DNA of 64,000 nt from Neisseria animaloris (GTDB taxonomy: Bacteria > Pseudomonadota > Gammaproteobacteria > Burkholderiales > Neisseriaceae), in assembly GCF_900637855.1 (NCBI RefSeq), contig NZ_LR134440.1, positions 1,054,001-1,118,000 on the forward strand. Reading direction: 5' to 3'. This document shows, piece after piece, positions 20,778-29,100 of this stretch (position 1 is its first letter; each line of letters starts with the position of its first letter). The notes under the pieces were generated by a model that searched no databases, was not told where the DNA came from, and saw nothing but the letters and a program-made list of their open reading frames with translations. The position numbers and the translations under genes were made by a program.

Positions 20778-20857
20778 CCGCCCCTCCGCATTCATATGCA
20801 GCGGCAAAGTGCAAACCGTATGAATGCCGTCTGAACGGCTATGTTCCTTACTATCAA

Positions 20858-20920
20858 TTTCAGACGGCCTGTTACCGCAGTGAAATATCAAGTTTCACTG
20901 CGGTAACAGGCCGTCTGAAA
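20858..20920. terminator. 28-bp-arm hairpin terminator, hlyD / trpB
   Basis: Perfect 28-bp arms around the 7-nt loop TATCAAG. The outer part is a DUS pair; the inner part (GTTACCGCAGTGAAA) is non-DUS sequence also perfectly inverted. It lies between convergent hlyD and trpB. Confidence 0.85.
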
Positions 20921-20926
20921 ACATGC

Positions 20927-22129
20927 TTACAACTCAATATTTTTCAATTTCGCCACGGTATTGATGTCTTTGTCGCCGCGGCCGGACAAGTTCACCAAAA
21001 TCACTTGGTCTTTGGCCATCTTCGGCGCTTCGGCCACCGCCCACGCCAGCGCGTGGCTGCTTTCCAATGCGGGGATAATGCCTTCGTAGCGGCACAGCAA
21101 ATCAAAGGCTTCCAGCGCGGCATCGTCGTTAGCGGCATGGTATTCGACGCGGCCGATGTCGGCCAAATGGCTGTGTTCGGGACCGATGCCCGGGTAGTCC
21201 AAACCGGCGGATACCGAATGGGTGCCGACCACTTGGCCGTGCTCGTCCTGCATCAGATAACTGCGGAAACCGTGCAGCACGCCGATGGGTGCTTTACTGG
21301 TAATCGGCGCGGCATGTTCGTCTGTATCGACACCTTTGCCGCCCGCTTCCACGCCGACCAAACGCACGTTTTTTTCGCCGATATAGGGATAAAACAAGCC
21401 GATGGCGTTGGAACCGCCGCCCACGCAGGCCACAGCCGCATCGGGCTGGCGGCCGATGGCTTCAAGCATCTGCTCTTTGGCTTCGTTGCCGATCACGCAT
21501 TGGAAATCGCGCACCATTTCGGGATAAGGCGCAGGGCCGGCGGCGGTGCCGATGATGTAGAACGTGTCGTCCACCCGCGCCACCCATTCGCGCATGGCTT
21601 CGTTCATGGCATCTTTCAACGTGCGCGAACCGCTGTCCACACTCACTACGTTCGCCCCCAACAGCTTCATGCGGAACACGTTGGGTGCTTGGCGTTGGAT
21701 GTCGTCCGCGCCCATATAGACATGGCATTCCATGCCGAAACGCGCAGCTACCGTAGCACTCGCCACGCCGTGCTGCCCCGCGCCGGTTTCGGCAATCACG
21801 CGTTTTTTGCCCATACGCTTGGCCAGCAACGCCTGACCGATGGTGTTGTTCACCTTATGCGCGCCGGTATGGTTGAGGTCTTCGCGTTTGAGCCAGATTT
21901 GCGCCCCGCCGAGCTTTTCGCTCAAACGCACGGCATGGTAAACCGGGCTGGGACGGCCGACGTAATGTTTCAAATCGTGGCGGAACGCTTCCCAAAAAGC
22001 CGGATCGTTTTTGGCTTCGCGGTAGGCCGCAGCCAATTCCTGCAATGCGGGAATCAATGTTTCGGAAACATACACGCCGCCGTGTTCGCCGAAAAAGCCT
22101 TGCTCGTTGGGGAAGTTGTAGTTCTGCAT
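20927..22129 (-). CDS. trpB: Tryptophan synthase beta chain
   Basis: 400 residues. It converts indole and serine to tryptophan using pyridoxal phosphate. The PLP lysine lies in [19 protein letters not shown] near residue 87, and the glycine-rich phosphate loop is [12 protein letters not shown] near 235. Typical TrpB1 length. trpF lies immediately upstream on the same strand; trpA is not in the window. Confidence 0.97.
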   Translation of the reverse strand: MQNYNFPNEQGFFGEHGGVYVSETLIPALQELAAAYREAKNDPAFWEAFRHDLKHYVGRPSPVYHAVRLSEKLGGAQIWLKREDLNHTGAHKVNNTIGQALLAKRMGKKRVIAETGAGQHGVASATVAARFGMECHVYMGADDIQRQAPNVFRMKLLGANVVSVDSGSRTLKDAMNEAMREWVARVDDTFYIIGTAAGPAPYPEMVRDFQCVIGNEAKEQMLEAIGRQPDAAVACVGGGSNAIGLFYPYIGEKNVRLVGVEAGGKGVDTDEHAAPITSKAPIGVLHGFRSYLMQDEHGQVVGTHSVSAGLDYPGIGPEHSHLADIGRVEYHAANDDAALEAFDLLCRYEGIIPALESSHALAWAVAEAPKMAKDQVILVNLSGRGDKDINTVAKLKNIEL

Positions 22130-22153
22130 AAAGGTTCCTTTGAAGAAAATCGC

Positions 22154-22207
22154 TTTTCAGACGGCCTCTCGAAGCCTTACGGCAAATTGTAAAAGGCCGT
22201 CTGAAAA
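22154..22207 (-). terminator. Inverted DUS pair between trpF and trpB
   Basis: Two 14-bp opposed DUS arms with a 26-nt loop in the trpF-trpB gap; may act as a weak intercistronic terminator. Confidence 0.45.
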
Positions 22208-22270
22208 CAAGATAAAACGGCAGGTTGCAGTGTACAGATGCGGAACCGAACCCGCCCAAACCCTGTTGGT

Positions 22271-22897
22271 TTATATGGTCGGCAACTGCTGTACATTTTG
22301 TATAAACGCCGCCATTTTTTCGGCGGACTTCACACCGGCGGCACTTTCCACGCCGCTGGAAATGTCGACAATTTGCGCACCTGTGATTCTAACAGCTTCC
22401 GCCACATTTTCGGGAGTGAGGCCGCCTGAAAGTATCCAACGGCCGTTCGATTGTCCGGAAAGCATGTGCCAGTCGAAACTCTTGCCCGTGCCGCCGTATT
22501 CGCCATCGACATGTGCATCAAACAATACCGCGCGCGCGTCGGGGAATTGCCTGCAGGCCGTCTGAATATCTGCGGTATGCCGCACACGCACCGCTTTGAT
22601 GTAAGGCCGCTCGAACCGACGGCAGAACTCGGGCGTTTCATCGCCGTGAAACTGAATCACGTCTATCGGCACCTGAGCCAAAATTTCGCGGATACGCGCT
22701 TCTGTTGCGTTCACAAACAACGCCACCACACTCACAAACGGCGGCAACGCGTCCACGATTTTCCTTGCCTGCCCTACGGTAACGAAACGTTTGCTTTTTT
22801 CGTAAAACACCAGCCCCACCGCGTCCACGCCTAATTCGGCGGCAATGCGGGCATCTTCGGGGCGGGTAAAGCCGCAAATTTTGGTACGGATTTTCAT
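22271..22897 (-). CDS. trpF: Phosphoribosylanthranilate isomerase
   Basis: 208 residues, a TIM barrel for the third step of tryptophan synthesis. [11 protein letters not shown] at 5-15 holds the catalytic Cys7; [18 protein letters not shown] near 125-142 holds the catalytic Asp and the phosphate-site residues; the C-terminal GGLTPENV and DISSGVES bind phosphate. Cotranscribed with trpB, separated by a DUS pair. Confidence 0.96.
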   Translation of the reverse strand: MKIRTKICGFTRPEDARIAAELGVDAVGLVFYEKSKRFVTVGQARKIVDALPPFVSVVALFVNATEARIREILAQVPIDVIQFHGDETPEFCRRFERPYIKAVRVRHTADIQTACRQFPDARAVLFDAHVDGEYGGTGKSFDWHMLSGQSNGRWILSGGLTPENVAEAVRITGAQIVDISSGVESAAGVKSAEKMAAFIQNVQQLPTI

Positions 22898-22998
22898 GGT
22901 TTGGTTTTAAAATTGCCGAGAACAGGGTGATTCTAAAAAATTAAAACGGAATTGGCTATGCAAAACTGACATCCGTTTACACATCCGATAAAAAGCCG

Positions 22999-23028
22999 AA
23001 GGCCGTCTGAAACTTTTCAGACGGCCTT
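22999..23028. terminator. DUS-pair hairpin upstream of trpF
   Basis: 14-bp DUS arms between the divergent trpF and the lipoprotein gene at 23192. It does not follow any gene end, so its role as terminator is unclear. Confidence 0.4.
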
Positions 23029-23191
23029 TAGCATGATTTTTCATTCCGTTCGGCAGAAAACAACAGCTTACAGCCGGTTAAGAAAATTCTTGTTAAACCG
23101 CATTGCCATAAAATGCCGCCGTTACTAGCATACCATCCGGCACATAAGCCGATATGTAGATGTTTTTTATATTTTATAAAGGAATATATCC

Positions 23192-23659
23192 ATGAAAGCC
23201 AGCGCATTGATTTTATCCGTTGCAGCAGCCTTAACTACCGCGGCCTGTGTCGTTCCCTATGATTACGATCACCATCACGAACGCGAACGCCGCCATGAGC
23301 GCGGCTATGACCGCGACGACCATTACGACCGCGACCGTTACGATCATCACCATCGCCGCGAACGCCGTAACGAGCATACTGAAGAACGCCGCGAGCGCAA
23401 CATCCGCGCCGCCCGTTTCGAATGCCGCAACGGTTTGTACGTGAATGTCCGTCCCCTCGGCTCCGACCGCATCGAATTGCGTTTGGACGACAACCGCTCT
23501 GTACTCAACGCCTCCCGCTCAGGTTCCGGTTCGCTTTATACCAGCAACCGCGGCTTGTTCGGCAAACATACCGAATGGCATCAGAAAGGCGGCAGTGCTG
23601 TCTTCAACTTTACCGATCCGTACGGCAACCGTGTGGAAACAACCTGCAACGCTCTCTAA
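23192..23659 (+). CDS. MliC-like lipoprotein with His/Arg/Asp-rich insert
   Basis: 155 residues. The leader ends TTAAC (Cys19), a probable lipoprotein despite a non-standard -3 Thr. Residues about 23-68 are an extremely charged low-complexity stretch of His, Arg, Asp, Glu and Tyr. The C-terminal 80 residues are an MliC-like domain (FECRNG...TTCNAL) sharing SGSG, TEWHQKGG and FTDPYGN with the lipoprotein at 9292. A lysozyme-inhibitor role is inferred; the His-rich part could bind metal or anionic surfaces. Confidence 0.7.
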   Translation: MKASALILSVAAALTTAACVVPYDYDHHHERERRHERGYDRDDHYDRDRYDHHHRRERRNEHTEERRERNIRAARFECRNGLYVNVRPLGSDRIELRLDDNRSVLNASRSGSGSLYTSNRGLFGKHTEWHQKGGSAVFNFTDPYGNRVETTCNAL

Positions 23660-23684
23660 TCTAAAACATAGGCTCTTTTCCTGC

Positions 23685-23721
23685 AAGGCCGTCTGAAAAC
23701 ATGTTTTCAGACGGCCTTTTT
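23685..23721 (+). terminator. DUS-pair terminator of the lipoprotein gene
   Basis: 16-bp perfect arms followed by TTTT. Confidence 0.75.
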
Positions 23722-23847
23722 AATGCCGCCGCCCCTGCTTACAACGGACTACTTTGTAGCTCAGCCTTGTTCATCCTGCGGAACAAAGCACCTTTTTCCA
23801 TTGCTTATTTGATGAAAAATGTTTCACAAATCAAAAACATTCAGTCT

Positions 23848-23876
23848 TTGACAAACCTTAACTATTCCCCTAATAT
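23848..23876 (+). promoter_or_regulatory. Sigma-70 promoter of gltS
   Basis: Perfect TTGACA, a 17-nt spacer and TAATAT, about 87 bp before gltS. One of the best promoter matches in the window. Confidence 0.75.
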
Positions 23877-23962
23877 TTCCCGCTTGGTCCTGATACGGTT
23901 AGATACAACCGGCATAGCCAATTGAAGAAAAACAAGTTTTGGTATTTTAGAAAGAAGAAACT

Positions 23963-25195
23963 ATGGAATGGATCTTTAACAGCTATTACACTCTGATTGC
24001 CGCTACCATTGTTTTGCTGGTCGGCAAAATCATGATCAATAAAATTAAATTTTTGCAGAATTTTAATATCCCCGAACCCGTGGCCGGCGGTTTGGTTGCT
24101 GCGATTATCCTGTATGCCCTACATGCCGCTTACGGGGTCAGCTTTAAATTTGAAAAACCGCTGCAAGATGCATTTATGCTGATTTTCTTTATCTCCATCG
24201 GTTTAAGTGCAGACTTCTCCCGCTTGAAAGCCGGCGGCCTACCCTTGATTGTTTTCACCGCAATTGTGGGTATCTACATTGCAGTCCAAAACGCCGTAGG
24301 CGTGGGCTTGGCAACCGTTTTGGGGCAAAACCCGCTTATCGGCCTGATTACCGGTTCGATTACCTTAACCGGCGGCCACGGTACGGCAGGCGCATGGGGG
24401 CCGGTATTTGAAAAAGAATACGGTTTGATAGGAGCTACCGGTTTGGGACTGGCCAGTGCCACTTTCGGTTTGGTTGTCGGCGGCTTAATCGGCGGCCCGG
24501 TGGCCCGCCGCCTGATTAACAAAATGGGGCGCAAACCGTTGGACGGCGCATCTATCAAAGCCGCGGAACACGACGACAATACCACCCAAAATACCAACGA
24601 TGTTTTCGAGCGTCCCGACCAAACCCGCCTGATTACAGCTTCTTCGGCCGTCGAAACACTGGCCATGTTCGCAGCATGTTTGGCCTTTGCCGAAATTATG
24701 GACGGTATCGATAAAGAATACTTGTACGATCTGCCCAAATTCGTCTGGGCTTTGGGAGGCGGCGTGATTTTGCGCAACATACTCACTGCCATCTTCAAAT
24801 TCAATATGTTCGACCGTGCCATCGACGTGTTCGGCAATGCTTCATTGTCGCTCTTTCTCGCCATCGCATTATTAAACCTGAAACTGTGGGAACTTTCAGG
24901 CTTGGCCGGCCCCGTTACCATTATTTTGGTTGCACAAACCATTGTGATGGTGCTGTATGCAACCTTGGTAACCTATGTGTTTATGGGACGCGACTACGAC
25001 GCGGCGGTATTGTCGGCAGGCCATTGCGGTTTCGGTATGGGTGCCACGCCCACTGCCGTTGCCAACATGCAGTCGATTACCGAACGCTTCGGCCCTTCTC
25101 ATAAAGCTTTCCTGATTGTGCCGATGGTGGGTGCGTTTTTCGTAGACTTGATCAACGTTGCCATTCTGACTGGTTTTGTAAACTTCCTCAAATAA
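23963..25195 (+). CDS. gltS: Sodium/glutamate symporter GltS
   Basis: 410 residues with about ten hydrophobic helices in two inverted halves. The re-entrant-loop signatures GSITLTGGHGTAGAWGPVF (about 130-148) and AGHCGFGMGATPTAVANMQS (about 350-369) are clear. It takes up glutamate with sodium. Full length. Own promoter and own terminator; monocistronic. Confidence 0.95.
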   Translation: MEWIFNSYYTLIAATIVLLVGKIMINKIKFLQNFNIPEPVAGGLVAAIILYALHAAYGVSFKFEKPLQDAFMLIFFISIGLSADFSRLKAGGLPLIVFTAIVGIYIAVQNAVGVGLATVLGQNPLIGLITGSITLTGGHGTAGAWGPVFEKEYGLIGATGLGLASATFGLVVGGLIGGPVARRLINKMGRKPLDGASIKAAEHDDNTTQNTNDVFERPDQTRLITASSAVETLAMFAACLAFAEIMDGIDKEYLYDLPKFVWALGGGVILRNILTAIFKFNMFDRAIDVFGNASLSLFLAIALLNLKLWELSGLAGPVTIILVAQTIVMVLYATLVTYVFMGRDYDAAVLSAGHCGFGMGATPTAVANMQSITERFGPSHKAFLIVPMVGAFFVDLINVAILTGFVNFLK

Positions 25196-25210
25196 ACTGC
25201 AAGTAAACTA

Positions 25211-25250
25211 AAAAGCACCTGCGGCATCTTACCCGTTGCAGGTGCTTTTG
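25211..25250 (+). terminator. Intrinsic terminator of gltS
   Basis: A 12-bp stem AAAAGCACCTGC / GCAGGTGCTTTT, 15 bp after the stop codon. Confidence 0.85.
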
Positions 25251-25294
25251 CTATGATGCCGTCTGAAACACATCAACCAGCCCAAAGGCGTATT

Positions 25295-26311
25295 ATGCTA
25301 AAAAAATTACTCACTTTAACCCTAATTGCCTCTGCCTTAAGTGCCTGTGGAAACGAAAAACCCCAGCCTGAAAACAAACTGCTTTGCGACAGCCCCGCCG
25401 TCGTTCAAAACGTCCGCATCAACGTTCAAGAAATCATCAAACAGGAAGCACAAAACTTTGCTAATTCGGACACCCGCCAATTCGTTGATGCCGACAAAAT
25501 TATTGCCGCGGCCACCCAACTTTCCATTTCTCTGGAAAACCCCGTACAGGAAACCAACGACGGCACACCGATATGCAAGGCCAACCTGAATATTAAAATT
25601 CCCGACAATATTTACGACACCGCCCAAACCAACAGCCCGTTGCTTTACGGCGAACGCTCTATCGAAAAATTAGTGCAAAGCCGTATCAGCGGCACCCCGC
25701 TTTCCTACGACAAAGGCACGTTCTCGCGCCCCTTGCGTTACACTCCTTCTGCTGCCGAAGGGCAAACTGCCGTTAATTACGAAGACAATGCCCTCACAGC
25801 CACCGCACAAACCATAGCAACCGCCTTGCTGCCTTACGGTATCAAAAGCCTGCTGATGATCAACGGTCAAGCCGTCAGCCTTGAAGATGCATTGAAGCCG
25901 AACCAACCTGCCCCGGAACCTCCTCCAATCGATCCGCTGGATATTCTTGAAAACAATGCTGCCAGTGAAGCCGTCGAATCTTCCCTTCCGGAGAGCCCTG
26001 CCCCCGAAGTACTCACTCCCGAAACCCGCCCCGGCGATATCAGTTTTTCGGCGAACGAATTGGAACAGGCACGCAGCAACAATCAAGCATCCAACAATGA
26101 AATCAACCGCATATGGAACACCATAGATAAATCCGTGCAAAAAGAACTGCTGGAAGACCAACGCGAGTGGATTCAAAACAAAAACCTCAATTGCCGTCGT
26201 GCTGCCGCCCAGGCGGAAACCACATTGCAAGCCGAATACCTGCAACTTCAATGCGACACCCGCATGACGCGCGAACGCAGCCAATACCTGCAAGGGTATT
26301 CGATTAACTAA
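25295..26311 (+). CDS. Lipoprotein with C-terminal LprI/DUF1311 domain
   Basis: 338 residues from ATG 25295 (ribosome site AAAGGCG); an upstream start at 25253 lies in DUS sequence and is rejected. The lipobox LSAC gives Cys18. A Pro/Ser/Glu-rich linker lies at about 215-260. The last 80 residues fit DUF1311, the LprI lysozyme-inhibitor domain, with Trp and Cys positions DQREWIQNKNLNC and LQCDTRMTRERSQYL. The N-terminal 200 residues are unrecognised. An anti-lysozyme role is known for mycobacterial LprI and only inferred here. Confidence 0.8.
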   Translation: MLKKLLTLTLIASALSACGNEKPQPENKLLCDSPAVVQNVRINVQEIIKQEAQNFANSDTRQFVDADKIIAAATQLSISLENPVQETNDGTPICKANLNIKIPDNIYDTAQTNSPLLYGERSIEKLVQSRISGTPLSYDKGTFSRPLRYTPSAAEGQTAVNYEDNALTATAQTIATALLPYGIKSLLMINGQAVSLEDALKPNQPAPEPPPIDPLDILENNAASEAVESSLPESPAPEVLTPETRPGDISFSANELEQARSNNQASNNEINRIWNTIDKSVQKELLEDQREWIQNKNLNCRRAAAQAETTLQAEYLQLQCDTRMTRERSQYLQGYSIN

Positions 26312-26324
26312 TCCGGCTTGGCAC

Positions 26325-26374
26325 CATAACAAATTAGGCCGTCTGAAAATCTTCAGACGGCCTAATTTGTTATG
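26325..26374. terminator. 23-bp-arm DUS terminator after LprI-like gene
   Basis: Perfect 23-bp arms and a 4-nt loop, with ATAACAAATT flanking sequence inverted beyond the DUS. It follows the LprI-like stop by 14 bp. Confidence 0.8.
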
Positions 26375-26398
26375 AAATTGTAAAGCACAGCATTTTCA

Positions 26399-26435
26399 AT
26401 ACCTTGACGGGCCATCCTTGATTTTATCAAGGTAT
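26399..26435 (+). promoter_or_regulatory. Overlapping palindromes upstream of hemophilin-like gene
   Basis: CCTTGATTTTATCAAGG (26416-26432) is a perfect dyad. Its right arm also pairs perfectly with ATACCTTGA at 26399-26407, so two exclusive hairpins or two overlapping operators are possible. TTGAT-ATCAA resembles an FNR half-site pair, but the spacing is 3, not 4. Confidence 0.4.
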
Positions 26436-26605
26436 CCGGAAGCACTCGGATTGAAACCGCCTGTAAATTTCTATTCATCATTGAAATAAAATTGCGTATC
26501 TATTCCATTTCTTCCCTAAAATTAAATAATTACTTTTCAATCTTTGCAATATTTAAATATCTACTAATTTTCACCTAAGTTACGCTCTCTAGAATAGCAA
26601 GTGAA

Positions 26606-26688
26606 AACAATAGGTAAGCGGGCATTTAAGCACAACATGTTTTCCCGATGCATGAACGCCTTCCCCAAAGTGCCTGCTACCTATTGTT
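26606..26688 (+). promoter_or_regulatory. Long-range inverted repeat in hemophilin-like leader
   Basis: Left arm 26606-26624 and right arm 26671-26688 pair over about 18 bp with one bulge and one mismatch, enclosing 46 nt. It ends 33 bp before the start codon, just before the ribosome site AAGGAG, so it could shape translation or mRNA stability. No known element was recognised. Confidence 0.5.
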
Positions 26689-26721
26689 CCTACCTATCGG
26701 TTTATCATCAAGGAGTTTGAC

Positions 26722-27486
26722 ATGAAAATAAATATGCAAAAAGCTACCGTAGCAATTTTAGCCGCACTCTTGGGTTCAAGCGTTTATGCGAACACAAATT
26801 ACAGTTACGGTGAAGCAGACGGTTATTGGGTTCCCAACGACTACGTAAAACCCCATAAAAAACACAACAAAAAATGGGGCAAACCCGCTTCTGAAGCCGA
26901 AGGTGAAAAAGTAATGAAAAATGCCGCCAGAAGATCCGGCGTTCATTACAAAGACCTGAAATATTATTCAGCCCGTGCCGACAGAAACGGTGTTAAAACC
27001 ATTCACGCCAAAGACCGCTACAGTGGCGAACATTTGGGACGCTACGCTTTCCAAACCATTAAGAGCGGCGGTTCAGAGGTTTACTTCGGCGAATGGGTAG
27101 GCAAAGAGTATGCCAAAGGCACTAACCGCGGTGTTTACTATGTCGGAGACAAACGCGCAACCCATATGCCGACTGCCGGTGTTGCCAACTACGCTGTCAA
27201 AGGTATCAACAACTACAGCGGCAATAATATGATGACAGGCACCCTGCGTGCGGACTTTGGTCAAAAAACCTTGGTAGGCTCTATGAAAAACTCTGCGGTA
27301 CACATGGACATTCATGCGCATATCAAACCTCATAAAGCTTCGTTTAAAGGTCATGCACGAGCCAACGGCCACTACGGTAAAACAGAAGGCCACTTCTTCG
27401 GACACGGTGCCTCTGCACTGGCTGGCGTAGCTAAATTCAAAACCAACCGTAATCTGGACACTGCTTACGGCGGCGTGAAAAAATAA
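26722..27486 (+). CDS. Slam-dependent hemophilin-like secreted protein
   Basis: 254 residues. A signal peptide ends at VYA (residue 23) with no lipobox, so the product is secreted, not lipid-anchored. The N-terminal domain (about 24-145) is rich in His, Lys and Tyr (KPHKKHNKKW). The C-terminal domain (about 145-254) matches the eight-strand barrel of hemophilin HphA and TbpB-type proteins: YYVGDKRATHMPTAG, GTLRADFGQKTL, GHFFGHGASALAGVAKF and the final AYGGVKK. Such proteins capture heme or hemoglobin and leave the cell through a Slam channel, encoded 130 bp downstream. Ligand is inferred. Base composition is visibly more AT-rich than its neighbours. Confidence 0.85.
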   Translation: MKINMQKATVAILAALLGSSVYANTNYSYGEADGYWVPNDYVKPHKKHNKKWGKPASEAEGEKVMKNAARRSGVHYKDLKYYSARADRNGVKTIHAKDRYSGEHLGRYAFQTIKSGGSEVYFGEWVGKEYAKGTNRGVYYVGDKRATHMPTAGVANYAVKGINNYSGNNMMTGTLRADFGQKTLVGSMKNSAVHMDIHAHIKPHKASFKGHARANGHYGKTEGHFFGHGASALAGVAKFKTNRNLDTAYGGVKK

Positions 27487-27522
27487 TGAAACATTCGGCA
27501 GACATCAGTGTCTAACGAAAGG

Positions 27523-27548
27523 AAGGCCTGCACCCGCAGGCCTTTTTT
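27523..27548 (+). terminator. Intrinsic terminator between hemophilin-like gene and slam
   Basis: A 9-bp perfect stem AAGGCCTGC / GCAGGCCTT with a 4-nt loop and T6. It would give abundant substrate mRNA and less exporter mRNA if both share a promoter. Confidence 0.85.
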
Positions 27549-27617
27549 AAATAATCGACAATGCCGTTGACTGTTGATTTTATAACTTTAACTTTTCACT
27601 TCAATAAGCAGGCACCT

Positions 27618-29030
27618 ATGTTAAAAAAATCAGTTTGGTTGTGGTTGGCCGTCAGTTTCCCCGCCTTTGCCGAAGACAATACCGCGCAACGGCTATGGCA
27701 AAATACCCGTCAAGCCGTACAAGAGCAAGAGCGGAAAGTCCATGAAAACGAAGCACAAGCCGACACCGCTTTAGATCCTTCGGGACAAACCGGAGAAGAA
27801 GATGTAGGCGAACGCCTGTTTATCGCCGTCAACCATAGCAACTGGCCGGAAGTACGCAAACTGCTGGCGGAATACCGGCAGCAACCCGATTACGATCCCG
27901 ATATTGCCTTATTCGCCCAAGCAGCCTTAGCCCGTGCAGACGGCAACTGGAAAGCGGCCAAACACGGCTATGAAACGCTTTTGCACCGTCAACCCGACTT
28001 CCTGCGCGGCCGCCTTGATCTGGCACGGTTGCTATATGAAGGCCGTCTGAATAGAGAAGCTGCATCCGAATTTGTCAAACTCCAACAGGAACCGTTGCCC
28101 GAAGCCGTAAAAGAAAATATCGCTTCGTTCCAAGAAGCCTTGAAAGAACGTGAAAGCTGGCGCGGTTCGGCTTCAATCGGCACCTTCTGGAACGACAACA
28201 TTAATGAAGGTTCAAACGGATATTGGTGTAAAACGGAAATCAACGGTGAATGCTTCGAAAGTTTTTCAGGAGACCCGTCCATAGAAGCCGGCGGTTTAAA
28301 ATATGAAGCTTCAGCCGTAAGGCGCTGGCAAGTGAAAGGACACCACGGCGTGTTTGTACGCGGATTGGGTTATGGCCGCGTTTACCGCGACCACTCCCTC
28401 TACAACGAACACACCGCCAGCATCAGCACCGGCTATCAATTTGAAAATGCCCGCCATACACTGGCTTTGGCACCGTTGTTTGAGTGGAGCGGCAAAAGCA
28501 ATAAAACCCAAAACCGTGCCTACGGTGTACGCGGTGAATGGAACATGGATCAAAACAACTGGTCGTGGAACACCGAGGCGGAATGGAAACATTTATACTA
28601 CGCCAACAAAGAAAGCATGCTCGACGGCCCGTTGGTTGCCGTGTATAACACCCTGTCTTATATCCCGCGTGGCGACCTCATGGTCTACGGCGGTGTGGAT
28701 TGGCAACAGCGCAAAGCAAAAAGCGATACCGATGCCTACCGCCAAACATCAGCCCGCGTAGGCGTATCCAAGCTGTTTTCAGCCGGATTTGATGCCTCTT
28801 TAAATGCCACTTTCAGCCACAGAAGCCATAAGGCGGAAAATGCCTTTCTCGGAAAACGCCGCCGCGAAAACGAACAGATATATTTTCTAAGCATCGGTGC
28901 GGACCGTTGGAAAATAGCGGACATCAAGCCGGTATTAACCCTGAAACACCGTCGCTCCAACAGCAATATCGGCTGGCTGTACAACGTCAAACAAAACGAA
29001 GTAAGCGTTTCTTTAACCAAAAATTTCTGA
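27618..29030 (+). CDS. Slam-type outer-membrane exporter (DUF560)
   Basis: 470 residues from ATG 27618; a longer frame to 27561 is rejected because a clean signal peptide (MLKKSVWLWLAVSFPAFA) begins here. A periplasmic TPR-like helical domain spans about 55-175. The DUF560 barrel of 14 predicted strands follows (RGSASIGTFWNDNINEGSN near 185 to the terminal Phe). Slams move lipoproteins or hemophilins across the outer membrane. It lies next to a hemophilin-like substrate and ends in TKNF. A DUS is in frame at 28039-28050. Confidence 0.92.
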   Translation: MLKKSVWLWLAVSFPAFAEDNTAQRLWQNTRQAVQEQERKVHENEAQADTALDPSGQTGEEDVGERLFIAVNHSNWPEVRKLLAEYRQQPDYDPDIALFAQAALARADGNWKAAKHGYETLLHRQPDFLRGRLDLARLLYEGRLNREAASEFVKLQQEPLPEAVKENIASFQEALKERESWRGSASIGTFWNDNINEGSNGYWCKTEINGECFESFSGDPSIEAGGLKYEASAVRRWQVKGHHGVFVRGLGYGRVYRDHSLYNEHTASISTGYQFENARHTLALAPLFEWSGKSNKTQNRAYGVRGEWNMDQNNWSWNTEAEWKHLYYANKESMLDGPLVAVYNTLSYIPRGDLMVYGGVDWQQRKAKSDTDAYRQTSARVGVSKLFSAGFDASLNATFSHRSHKAENAFLGKRRRENEQIYFLSIGADRWKIADIKPVLTLKHRRSNSNIGWLYNVKQNEVSVSLTKNF

Positions 29031-29046
29031 ACACGTCCGATTTGTT

Positions 29047-29083
29047 GAAGAGGCCGTCTGAATATGATTCAGACGGCCTCTTC
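29047..29083. terminator. Bidirectional DUS-pair terminator, slam / rsxB
   Basis: 17-bp perfect arms with a 3-nt centre between the convergent genes. Confidence 0.75.
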
Positions 29084-29100
29084 AATCTATCGCAACCCGT

